NCBI GenBank assembly: GCA_016110215.1
Contig: JADWQD010000003.1
Coordinates: forward strand, 248,001 to 312,000
Origin: Capronia americana
Lineage: Eukaryota > Ascomycota > Eurotiomycetes > Chaetothyriales > Herpotrichiellaceae
Direction: 5' to 3'
Length of the DNA stretch: 64,000 nucleotides
Under the pieces are notes generated by a model. The model was not told the DNA's origin and did not search any database. It saw only the letters and a program-made list of their open reading frames with translations. Numbering within the stretch: the first letter of the stretch is position 1; the number at the start of each line of letters is the position of its first letter. Shown here one piece after another: positions 44,392-54,622 of this stretch. Made by a program: the position numbers and the translations under genes.

Positions 44392-45196
44392 GCGTGGGCT
44401 AAGTTCGCATTGTTAACAAAGATCGAACCGGTGCGATGGTCACGGTCAGCCACTTAAGTCATGCAGGTAAGTGAGTGGAATCAACCAGGTTGAAACCGTA
44501 CAGCAGAAGTGGTGATGCGTACGGAAATCCCTCCACAAATACATTCGGAGGAAGGGGACAGCAGGCTTCTGTCCAACGTTCAAAGAGAGTGGCTGATGGT
44601 CGGAGTCACAAAGGTAAGGACCCCCGTTTCCACCCCCCTTAGGAGGTTTTCCCCGGTGATTGTCCTGGCTCGGACGTTGAAGAGCTGACAAGAAGAAATC
44701 CAATCAATCGTTTCCCCCTAATCCCGTCGTTGTAGTATTGTCTGTGAAATTCGCGGTGGAGAGGACTAGGGCCTCGAGGCTGCGAGTACATCTCCACTTG
44801 CTCTTGCCGAAGCAAGCGGCGGTGTTGGAATATAGGAGCCAACGGGTTCGCGGGGCGAATCAACTGTTATCATCTTCATGTACTCGGTCCTCGTAGAGGG
44901 AAGATGAAGAGGACCAACGCAGATTTGAAGCAGGAGGCTTTCCTGAGTCGATCGAGTCAAGCCAGGCACAAAACTACGTCATCACTGACTCGGCGGATTT
45001 CCTCCAAAGTCCGCAACTCTGGCTTCCCACCCCACAAAGTTTCATTCGGTCCACGTCGTCCTCGAACCGTGAGGACAAGTACATACGTACTTGGAAGAAA
45101 GATACAGGAGTGCTGTGCTGTCCCCCCTCAAGACCTTCACAAGGTCGCGCCCATACTCATGATCGCCAGACCTCGAACTCGCCAACCCGCGCCACC
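44392..45196. promoter_or_regulatory. intergenic upstream of GET1
   Basis: 805 bases, presumably holding the 3' end of the small gene and the GET1 promoter. No coding sequence or RNA gene recognised; frames under 110 codons. Confidence 0.45.
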
Positions 45197-46055
45197 ATGC
45201 CTTCTCTCCTCATCACCGTCTTCGTGATCCAACTCGTCTGCCACCTCGTCCTGACCATCGGCTCGAAACCCATCAACGACCTGGTACGATGTCGTGCACA
45301 TCCCTCCCCCCCTCCGTCCTCCCGTCTGTGCGGAATTATTTTCTGACGAGAAGTCCTGGTCTCTAGTTATGGCAGCTCTACACGCGGCTCCCGCTCCAGT
45401 CGTCCAAGGACATGCAGGAACAAGTCCGCCTGCGCAGGGAAGTCGTGCGCCTGAAGCGGGAGATGAACGCCGTGAGCGCGCAGGACGAGTTCTCAAAGTG
45501 GGCCAAGTTGAGGAGACAGCACGACAAGGCCATGGAGCAGTATGATAAGAAAGGTACGAGAACGAGGACGATGGGCCCAAGCTGGTCATGTCCTTTGCAT
45601 TGGGAGGATCTTTTTTTTTGGGTCCCGACAAAGAAAATGTGAAAAGAAGTGTTGCTGACGTTTTATTCTTTTTCTTTTTGGAAACTACAGCCGCCACCGT
45701 ATCCTCCTCCCGCGCCTCCTTCGACACCAAAGCCACGGCAATACGATGGACATGTACAAGCGGGTTACGCTTCGGGCTGCAATTCTGGCACGCAAAGACA
45801 CCCGTCTTCACGTACCCGCGCGGCTGGTTCCCGTGGTATGTGGAGTGGTTGCTGGGCTTTCCTCGATGTCCATACGGCGGAGTGAGCATCAATGTGTGGA
45901 GCACGGCTTGTGCCACGGTCATTGCGCTGGTGGGCGATGTGGTGGTCTACTTTGTGCTGTTTGTGCTGCAATCAAGGACAGGCGCAGATAAAGGGAAGGA
46001 GAAAGGGAAAGAGAAGCAGAGAGTGCCCATGCCTATACCGATGCCGGTGGATTGA
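45197..46055 (+). CDS. GET1: GET1, tail-anchored protein insertion receptor
   Basis: Three exons: 45197-45283, 45367-45553 and 45691-46055 (83- and 137-nt introns); 212 residues. Get1 (WRB in animals) forms with Get2 the ER receptor that takes tail-anchored proteins from Get3. The N-terminal membrane segment (LLITVFVIQLVCHLVLTIGS) is followed by KPINDLLWQLYTRL, a cytosolic coiled coil (RLRREVVRLKREMNAVSAQD, FSKWAKLRRQHDKAMEQYDK) that contacts Get3, and then two membrane segments with the family WFPWYVEWLLGFPRCPYG between them. The start has the strong context GCCACCATGCC. A 261-codon antisense frame over this gene is a shadow. Confidence 0.93.
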
Positions 46056-47586
46056 CCGCATGAATTGACATGACATGACAGCTCTGCCTGCCTTAGATAC
46101 CATACAACCAAGAACTAGAGTTTCCAACATCCAACCACACATGGCTTCGTCTCATTCCCAGGCCCCAAGGGAACACGTAGCCTCGGGGGGGTTCATCGTG
46201 GTCTCATCAGGGCTAAAGCAATCATGTTCGCGTCACTGACCAGCCGTGCTCATTTCGAGGTCACGGCGGCCTAAGTGCTTGACTCTATGTTGATTGGAAG
46301 TTCATCATCTGAGAACCACTCACCACCAGCACCAGCGGCGTTGTCATCCACTGCCTTTGCAGCGAGATGAGAACAATTTGTCCCGGCAACTTCTGAAAAC
46401 CCTCATACATGGATGCATGCTTGTTTCTCTCGACGGTCAGTCATCCACCAACGAGCCCGGTCCCTTCGACAGGACATCTGCAACTTCTCGCGAAGTCGCC
46501 GCTTTTCCATAAGCTACAGACTCAAAAAAAAAAGGATGATTGTGCTCCGCGCCTCGAGAATAAGCCCCATCGAGTTACTCGGCCCTTGGGCGCGCGCGTG
46601 CGCGCGCTCAGGCAAAGCAATCGCATAACTTTTCAACATATGACGAATTGGCGCAACCTCCAAAAATCACTCCGTAGCTTCTTCGAGCATGACCCGGGCA
46701 GGCAGACACTCCCACTTTATTTTACCCTCGCCGTCTCTTCACAGCCCCATGGGGTGAGGAGGGGGTTGGCGTCTCGGCTTCAGAGAAGAAGAAAACATCC
46801 TGTGCGCGGAGAACGGACTCATATCTTCATCCATTCTCCAGGACGATTCTCCCCTCGAATGTGAGGCGGCCCCCAACCCGCCCGCAAGAGGAAAAGGAAT
46901 ACAGACGACGACGAGGTCGGAGGCCCGCGCAGCCCAGGAGCTGAAAGAAAGAGCGGGAGGCGCTAGTGTGAGAAACCGCGGTGGTTGGTGCTTTTATGGC
47001 GGTGCCTCGCGGCAGGTCCTGACGTTCTTCCGCCGAGGCGGAAGGTAGGGCGGTCCGGGGACTTTCTCCCAAAGCTTGAGGGTATGCAGAGGCCGTGAGG
47101 CCGCTGCTGTGCGTGAGCTTTGAATGCGATTCTTCGAACGCGGAGACGGGTTGAAGAAAGGAAAGAGAGAAGAGAGGAGAGAAGGCGCAGAGACAGAAAG
47201 TTCAGGTGGACGAAATTTCGCCAAGCCTTATTCATAAACGCTAGATGGAACTGGGACTAGAGGCTCGGCATGAGACGATTGGATTGGTCCGTGAGATGGG
47301 ACGAAGACGCAAACCTCTCCGCTTCGGCTTTCCGGCCTCTCGAGATTGGAAGATATCAGGAACAGGAAGAATCAAATATCATTCAATAGCTGTCTTTGTC
47401 GCAGCTTGAAGTTCAAGCTGCCCTAGTTCCTTCAACAGCTCATGATGTGTTAACGGAGCTTTGCGAGCAACCGAATCGTTCGAGGGAAAACGCTGGGGAG
47501 TGTCTTACACGTGTCGTCACTCCATCTCGGGCGGGACAAGAGCGATAATCAATCAAACGGCGACGAAGCGAGCAGCTGCCATCAAG
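46056..47586. promoter_or_regulatory. intergenic upstream of the glycine-cleavage T gene
   Basis: 1.53 kb between tandem plus-strand genes, without recognised coding sequence. It holds an 18-base alternating purine-pyrimidine GC tract (46590-46607) and a polypurine run (47153-47187, GA-rich) about 400 bases before the GCV1 ATG. Open frames of 151 codons or fewer look random. Confidence 0.45.
46590..46607. repeat. alternating GC/GT tract with Z-DNA potential
   Basis: An 18-base strictly alternating G-C/G-T run (GCGCGCGCGTGCGCGCGC), nearly palindromic, in intergenic DNA. Such tracts can adopt Z-form under negative supercoiling; function here is unknown. Confidence 0.6.
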
Positions 47587-49077
47587 ATGCCCGCCCGTCA
47601 AGGCATCAGGCCTCTGCTGGCCACGGCTTGCAGGGCGAGCAGAGTCCCATCATCGAGCATCCCGCGAAGGCAGCTGAGCTTTCTTATCACGTCGTCCTCG
47701 ACATCACAACAACGGTCGGCCGCTCGCTCTCCACCTGAACTGATACCAATCCCCATACCCATCCCGAAACCGACTTTTCCATCGGCGGGAGGGGTATCGC
47801 GTTCTTTCACCCAGGTGCGCCATGCATCTTCCGAGTCGGGCCAAGAGTTGAAGCGCACGCCGCTGTACGACTTGCACGTCTCGCTCGACGCCAAAATGGT
47901 CCCCTTTGCGGCCTACTCCATGCCCCTGCAGTACCCCGACCTCAGCCATAAGGATTCCCACCTGTGGACGCGCCAACACGCCAGCCTGTTCGACGTCTCC
48001 CACATGGTCCAGCACAAACTCTCCGGCGAGTTGGCCGAGGAGTTCTTGATGACCGTCACGCCCTCGGCCTTGCAGGAGCTGGAGAAGCACCGGTCGACCT
48101 TGTCGTGTTTGCTGAATGACCAGGGCGGGATCGTGGACGACACGGTGATTTCCCGGATCGGGAAGGATGGGTTCTACTTCGTCACGAATGCCGACTGCCG
48201 GGAGAAGGACCTGAAGTTCCTGGACGAGCAGATGAGCAAGTTCCTGAAGGCCCGGGGCGCCTCGAAGGAAAAAATCAATTGGCACATCCTTGACCACCAC
48301 GCTCTGTTGGCGCTTCAAGGCCCCGAGGCAGCAGAGGTCTTGCAGGGCCTCGTCTTCAATGACACGGAGGACGAAGGCCTCGACACGAGTCTGGAGACAC
48401 TGTACTTCGGCTCTAGTCGGTGGCTTCAACTCACCCTACCCGAGTCAGGAATGAATACGCCGTCCCTCCTCATTAGTCGTACGGGCTACACGGGCGAAGA
48501 CGGCTTCGAGATCTCGATCCCCCCCGAAAACGGAGACGCGACGGAGCTAGCCACCAGCATCGCAAAGGCACTGACAGCCGACAAATCAAAGGTCCGTTGG
48601 GCGGGGCTCGGAGCAAGAGACTCGCTGCGGTTAGAGGCGGGGATGTGCCTGTACGGCCACGACCTGAATGAGCAGATCACACCACCAATGGCAGCGTTGG
48701 GCTGGCTGGTCGGGAAATCACGCCGCACAGAGGACCCCACTCCGGCCTTCAACGGCCATGAGATCATCAACAAGCAACTCGCCTCGCCCAAGAGCATGGC
48801 TGAGCGACGAGTTGGGCTCCTGATTGAAAAGGGTCCCGCAGCGCGCGAAGGCGCCGAGATCGTCGATCTCGAACAGGACAACAAGGTCATTGGGCGGGTG
48901 ACCTCGGGGTCGCCCAGTCCCAGCTTGGACGGGCAGAACATCGCCATGGGATACATCAAGAATGGCCTCCACAAAAAGGGCACGCAAGTCGGGGTCAAGG
49001 TGCGCAAAAACGTGAGGAAAGCCGAGGTCGCCAAATTGCCATTCGTGCCCAACAAGTTCTTCAGCAAACCCTCGTAG
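47587..49077 (+). CDS. GCV1: glycine cleavage system T protein, aminomethyltransferase, mitochondrial
   Basis: Single exon, 496 residues. The T protein transfers the aminomethyl carbon of glycine from the H-protein lipoyl arm to tetrahydrofolate, giving methylene-THF and ammonia in the mitochondrial matrix. About 80 residues of presequence, rich in Arg and Ser and poor in acids (MPARQGIRPLLATACR, ending near VRHASSES), precede the enzyme. Family blocks: KRTPLYDLHVSLDAKMVPFA, SLFDVSHMVQHKLSG, GGIVDDTVISR, ALQGPEA, SRTGYTGEDGFEIS and RDSLRLEAGMCLYGHDLNEQ. The C-terminal barrel (GRVTSGSPSPSLDGQNIAMG) is complete. The frame is open upstream of this ATG, but the chosen start gives a normal presequence. 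A 241-codon antisense frame is a shadow. Confidence 0.96.
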   Translation: MPARQGIRPLLATACRASRVPSSSIPRRQLSFLITSSSTSQQRSAARSPPELIPIPIPIPKPTFPSAGGVSRSFTQVRHASSESGQELKRTPLYDLHVSLDAKMVPFAAYSMPLQYPDLSHKDSHLWTRQHASLFDVSHMVQHKLSGELAEEFLMTVTPSALQELEKHRSTLSCLLNDQGGIVDDTVISRIGKDGFYFVTNADCREKDLKFLDEQMSKFLKARGASKEKINWHILDHHALLALQGPEAAEVLQGLVFNDTEDEGLDTSLETLYFGSSRWLQLTLPESGMNTPSLLISRTGYTGEDGFEISIPPENGDATELATSIAKALTADKSKVRWAGLGARDSLRLEAGMCLYGHDLNEQITPPMAALGWLVGKSRRTEDPTPAFNGHEIINKQLASPKSMAERRVGLLIEKGPAAREGAEIVDLEQDNKVIGRVTSGSPSPSLDGQNIAMGYIKNGLHKKGTQVGVKVRKNVRKAEVAKLPFVPNKFFSKPS

Positions 49078-52000
49078 AAGACCCGGCGCGAGATAGGAGA
49101 TTGAATTCCATGCCACGACAGACGCCGATCAGCTTAGTTTCATGTGCCCGGGTGTTGTATCCAAGCGGCTGGGAACGTCCGCTGCGATCGACATTCCTCG
49201 TCAATGCGCTTGGTTGAACCATGGTGGTCCGGGACGACGTACTTGATACAGTAGCATTAATGCATGATGGATTTGTGTCTCCGCGGATTTCGTCCTGCGG
49301 GATCGTCGGCTTTGGCTGGTGTGAATTGACAGATCGACGCGGTGATTGTCTGGTGCGGAAACGTGGCCTCACCTGATCTTCACCAGACTGTCACTTGGTC
49401 ACACATGATCTTCAGCGGACTGTCACTTTGGCCACACCTGATCTGATCTTCAGCACCCAGTCACTTCCCGGTTGGCGAATCGCTTCCTCCGCGCTGGAGA
49501 GCCGTGGGTTTCCGTTCTCCAGGAAACTCCCATCTGCCGGAGCGACGGCAACGCGGGGTACTCGTACTTAGTCACATCCAACAGCAACGGCTCTTGCAGC
49601 CGAATTGACTCACTTCAAGCGGGCCACTTCTGTGCTGGAGGGTGCCTCTCTGATTTCAAGTGACTCTCATCGTAGTGCTCGTCATTGCTTGAATGGTGCG
49701 ATCGTGGCAGGTCGCCAAGCCCGTATCCGAAAATGAAGAGGGTGAGGTAAAGTTCAGACTAACGATGGTTAGCTTCAAGCATATCGTGAGAGACGCCAAA
49801 GCCATTCGCAAGCCAGCTTCTCCATCCTCGCGGCAAACATACGCGTCCGTGGCCGTTGCTCTCGGGGTACCGGCTTGGGGCTAGTTTTGGCTTGCCTTTG
49901 CCTATTTTGACGACATTCGGTCGAGGTCCCCGACTTCCGTCTTGAGATCCTCGGGGAAATCAGGTGCCTGGGAATCAATGTCCGATGGCAACTGAAGCAT
50001 GCGTGGTCTTGGGCGGAATTCAAAAGGCTGATCCTGTCGCACATGGCGACCGAGTGGAGAGGTACGAGTACACACCGCAGAGACTCATTCCACCACTGCA
50101 GACGCCAACGGAGGTCATCGCTTGTTCCTGGAGGCAGCTAAGAGGTCTTTGTGACGGCCCTTACGATTGTGATTCGAAGGAGCCGTCGGCACGAGGAGGC
50201 TAGTCGCCCACAACTGCAAGACGCAGTCCGGCTGAAGCCCACTTCTGCACCCAAAGCCCTGTGCGTCACCTCCTGTCAGGCAAGAAATACATGCGCTAGT
50301 GGAAATCACGAGGTGAATGGCAGACTTGTGGGAACCTGTGCTTGATCCTAAACTTCGGAGGAAGACTGGCCTGGGTTAGCGTCTGAGTCTGTGTTCTTCG
50401 GTCGCGTCCCCATGGTGTGTATGGGTCGAGAGGCTGTCTGGGCTTTGAGACGTCAAGTTAGCGGCATAGTTGGCCGAATCGAATCAGCAGGCACTGGATT
50501 CAGCAATTGTGAGCTGTGAACTTGCAGGTGGTTGTGGAGCGAGCCCTCCTCCGAGACTGCCCATGACATTGGGCTTAGGGTGCAAGGTGTCGGTGGGAGA
50601 ACGAGATTGTGCATCCATGGAAATCCATGTTGATTTGCGGGTCAGTTTCGCCCTGAGGCTGTGCCCACCTTTTCACCTACCATCTACCTTGTAAGCTTCT
50701 CTGGGCTTGCTTGGTACTACACTCAGCTCGACGGTATGGCGTCCTCTTACATGCCCGAATCGTTTCAAGAGCACGATGTCCTGGGCAAAGTGAGGCCAGG
50801 ATTTACGCCCAGGAGTCCACAAGCGCTGTTCCTCCTGCATGCCTGCCGGCTTTTGCTGCAGCTCTCCCCTCTAGAGTGGGAGAAGCGGCTCTAGCGCAAG
50901 TCGACTCGTCACATTTCGCTCTTGCTTGGGCATCCCGACTTGACGGGTTGATTTCTCTTTGTTGGCGAAAAGGGCCGAGAGATGCTGAGCCAGATCACCG
51001 TCAGTCTCGAACACTTACATGTCGCTTAGAGAGACTGTAGCTATTCGTCCCATCTCTCTTCCCATTACGACATGTCCTGACGGCGTCAAAAGCCGGTCCT
51101 GCTCGCGGTGTGATGCGGCGCCAATCACGTTGAGATCAGCATGGACAAGAGAAATGAGGATATTACGAGTGAGGTGCAGGCGTGGGATCGTCCTACCCGA
51201 TCTCGAGGACAATGTTGACCTCGACTGGCTCATAGCTGCAAGGGCAGGAACGAGCCGGGCAGGTCGTGGCTCCGACGGAGCTGAAGACAAGCCCTGTCAA
51301 CGGGCATGCTTAGGCTGTCCTCGGGGGGACGTGCTAGTGGACGGGAGAGAGTGTTAGAAGGAACGTGATTGCCTCAGAGGCTACCTCATAACGTAACAGA
51401 AGGGGCCGCTCCAATTGCTCTCCTCCCCCAGCCGACTTGTCGCATGCTCCACCATCCCCAGCGATGTCTTGTTTCCCGTGGCTTTCGCCGCTTTCTCTTC
51501 CGCAATGCAAAGTCTTCTCCTCGTTGTTCTCCGCCACCAAGCTTGCCGAAGTGCACCATGCCATGCAGAGTCATACCCATGCCCCTCTGGGCTCCCAAGT
51601 GAAAAGCACCTTTGTCCAATTCTTCATGCAGCAAACTGATTATGTGCCGTGTGATATCGTCATGTCGTGCTGTGGGCCCATTTTCCGTCCCGATGGGTTT
51701 ACCCAGATCCAGTCCTCAAAGCCAATGTCACCAGCCTATTCTCATGCTATAGCCTGACACATTGGTCGATGACTGACCTTTGAACCTCGTTCCTGACTCC
51801 GTCCAAGCTGTCCCATGCAATATATACCCTGCCATGTATATCGCTGATGTAATGGTCCAGATACCTATTCCTCAAACACCGTGAAAAACGAATGGCTGTG
51901 AAACAAATGAAACCCATGCTGCCCCGGACCAAACTCTCTTTCTGTGGGCCCTTGGATGCGCCATGCAACCTGCAATGCATTGGGGAATCCGTAGACGCCG

Positions 52001-52191
52001 TGGAACCCTTGTCCTGTTCCACATGGTGCATTGTCCTTGCGCCGTCGTACAACATACTTCCAGAAAGGCTGACGGAGATTTCAGTCGATGTCGCGATACA
52101 TGTCGATAACGTCTCAACGAGATTCGTGCTGGGAAAATTGAAATATGCTTGATCCAGCCGCCGACGATTTGTTCACTCCGTTGGCTGGTGA
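49078..52191. other. gene-free stretch between GCV1 and the NDT80-type factor gene
   Basis: 3.1 kb without a recognisable gene. Open frames do not exceed about 112 codons. A three-copy ~33-base tandem repeat lies at 49371-49472. The two flanking genes converge on this region, so more than UTR sequence is needed to fill it; non-coding transcripts, a very long 3' UTR or an unrecognised small gene are possible. Confidence 0.45.
49371..49472. repeat. degenerate tandem repeat, about 33 bp x 3
   Basis: Three adjacent copies start at 49371 (ACCTGATCTTCACCAGACTG), 49403 (ACATGATCTTCAGCGGACTG) and 49436 (ACCTGATCTGATCTTCAGCA), each followed by a GTCACTT or GTCACTTT core. Unit length is 32-37 bases with a few substitutions and one short insertion in the third copy. 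No known element is recognised. Confidence 0.7.
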
Positions 52192-54622
52192 TCAAGATGA
52201 TGCGCACAACAGTTTGGAGTAGGCCATGGTTGAGAAGTCGGGGAGTGATGGTAAACTGTCCGTGTATGGCTCTGGCAACGGAAATCGCAGATAATCGCCT
52301 TCCTCCTCACTGTCGAACGGCCTCTTTCTGCTGACGCTGCGACGATTGAGACTGCTGAACATGACATCGTCGCTGCCCTCCGAAAGGGGTGTGAGCGCCG
52401 ACGTGTCGGAGGACAAGGTGAAGGACGACTTTCTCGTATGGGAGTCGGAGAGATCGAGTTCCGCAGTCGTCGCTTCTCCTAGTGCGGCCGCTGATACCAC
52501 ACTTCCTGGTGAGAAGCGAGAATTCGCTGCAGTGCGGTAGCTGGATCCACCGTAGTGTCTGTTTGGCCCATAGCCGTCCCAACCTACTGAAGTGTGGCCG
52601 TGACCATAGCTCCCAGATGAAAGAGCCCCGTGATGGCCACTCGTCCCATGGCCAGTACCACAGTCGGGATCCATACTCGCCTGGCTATCTCGGCGTCCAT
52701 TGTCTTTGTAATGGCCCGGTGAGCGGCCGCGCACCACCATAGGATCAGACTCTTTCGTGGCAATGACGACCCATTCTTCGTGACCTTGCCTTCCAATGTT
52801 CGCAGCGAGCTCCACCACCACCAAGAAGTATTGTTGCTGGGCCCGCCGTTTGCCATTGTTTGCGGTGGCCTTTTGAAACTGTATCCGCTCGAACGTGTAC
52901 GTAGTGGGAGGCGGATTGGCGCCCGGTGGCTCGAAAGACCCGAAACTGCCCATGCCAGAGGAGTGGAGGTGATTCGGGCCCGGGTACAGGTGTCCGGCGT
53001 TGGTGTATGTGCCGTTCGCACCCATGGCATGGCTGTGTGAGGGCGCAATCTGCTGTCGCCCGGGTACGCGCTCTGTCGCCTTTTCCCGCTTAGGGGTATG
53101 CTGGACCAAGCCCCGGGTCTCGCTCTCACCGTTGCTGGTGATGGCGGTCTTTGCAGAAATGGAGACAGCAAATTGGTAGATCTCCTCTTCCGAGCCATTC
53201 TTGGTGAGGAAGAGTGGAGCTTCCGCCATGCTGTTTCTGAAGCTGAATGCACACTGAACGGCAAAGTAATTTCGGCGGTAGCAGGTCCACTTGCGGTCAA
53301 CCTGGAAAAATCCTTTTTGTATGCTGGCCGTGATTTCTGGCACGAGGGCTTCACCACGCATATTCAACACTTGCTGGTGCACGTTCGTTTCGTGGAACGG
53401 AGGCCCATCTCGGCCCGCGCAGCTCTGGCTATCCTGGGTCATATTCGCACCTGAAAAAGCTGGGTCCGGGATGGGAAAGGGGAATGGACCATTGGTGCGA
53501 GGATAAGTAGACGAATACCTGAAGCCCTGTGGAAAAGATCCCGGACTTATCTGGGACGGTATTCCAGTCGAATATTGTGGTGCTCTCTCCATGGCTCTGA
53601 TTGTTTGCCCAATGCCGCTCGTCGCACTGTACGGGTGGGAAAGCTGCGGAGGTGACAGTGGAGGGCTGTGCGACAAGAATCAGTCCCTGTCACAAAGCCG
53701 GTTACGGCATTCCATAAAACATGGTACTTACACGCGGTGGGGACGATCTATGACTGTCATTGAAGGCCCGGTCCAGTTGGACGAGAGAAGCGAAGGAGGT
53801 GCGCTCGAGAAATGGTCCGATGTGCATGCATTGCTGGGAAAGGGCTTGGGCAGCGTGGTATAGCCGTTCGAAGAGGTCGTAGGATTTCCACTGGTGCTCG
53901 CCGAGCCAGTGGTGGAATCGGGAGGGCTCAGCAGAAGCTGTGAGCTCTGGTGATACCTGCAGAGGCCATGAACACGTCAGTGAGACAGAACTGATAGAGG
54001 GCTCTGTCCTGGGTTATATGTGACACCTCAGAGGTGCGACAGTTGAGTCATGCGAGAAGCAAGCTCAACGGATTGCCAAATCGCCCGAGAGAAATCGTCA
54101 GCCGCCTTTTGCACCGATCGTCAGCTCCAGAGAGGACGAACCTGGGGCTGATGATGCCCAACGATACAAGGCTCTCGATTCGCGTCGAGACCAGGTTGTC
54201 GGCCCGGCGGCCACTATTGGGCGCTTCAAAACACATGAACAGGCGGGGGGGTGCAGCGCTCGGATACTCACGGTGTATCGCTCAGTAGCGAATTGCCATT
54301 GTAGTCGAGACTGGGATTTGCTGGCAGCGCCACGCCTGACGTGCCACTCGTCAGGTTGTTCTGAGGCCTCCGGCCGGCGAACGACAGATCATTGGCAGAG
54401 TAGGGTGTATTTGAAAAGGAACGCCCTTGCCCGCCAAATTTGTGTGTAAAGTCGAACGGTAACGGTTGCGGTTGATGAAGCAATGCTGTAAGCACGGTCA
54501 GGAGCGGCCAGTGGTAATGAGCAGAGTTCTCGACGACAGGATTTGATAAAGAGAGAAGAAAGCCTAGCACAAGCCTCATGCATACCGGCGGGCTGAGGGG
54601 CTTTTCGTGGGCAATTGCCCAT
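52192..54622 (-). CDS. NDT80/PhoG-like transcription factor, XprG/VIB-1 type
   Basis: Four exons: 54586-54622, 54272-54485, 53732-53956 and 52192-53665; 649 residues. It is a nuclear p53-like-fold DNA-binding protein. The XprG/VIB-1 group controls extracellular protease production, the carbon-starvation response and, in Neurospora, heterokaryon incompatibility. The N-terminal blocks PLPFDFTHKFGGQGRSFSNT and PYSANDLSFAGRRPQNN identify this group, rather than NdtA or FSD-1, as the best guess. The NDT80 domain (~265-480) shows ITASIQKGFFQVDRKWTCYR, QHTPKR, FQKATANNGKRRAQQQY and DPMVVRGRSPGHYKD, with a ~55-residue Ser/Gly/His-rich insert in the middle. The C-terminal part is Ser/Gly-rich with a SRKRPFDSEEEGDYLRFPLP end segment. 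The first coding exon (MGNCPRKAPQPA) directly follows an in-frame stop; start confidence is moderate. Confidence 0.9.

Noticed and set aside
45137..45922. 261-codon minus-strand frame over GET1
   Set aside because: Antisense to GET1 exons and introns, low-complexity composition, no family.
47704..48429. 241-codon minus-strand frame inside the T-protein gene
   Set aside because: Antisense shadow; the plus-strand gene is complete and conserved.
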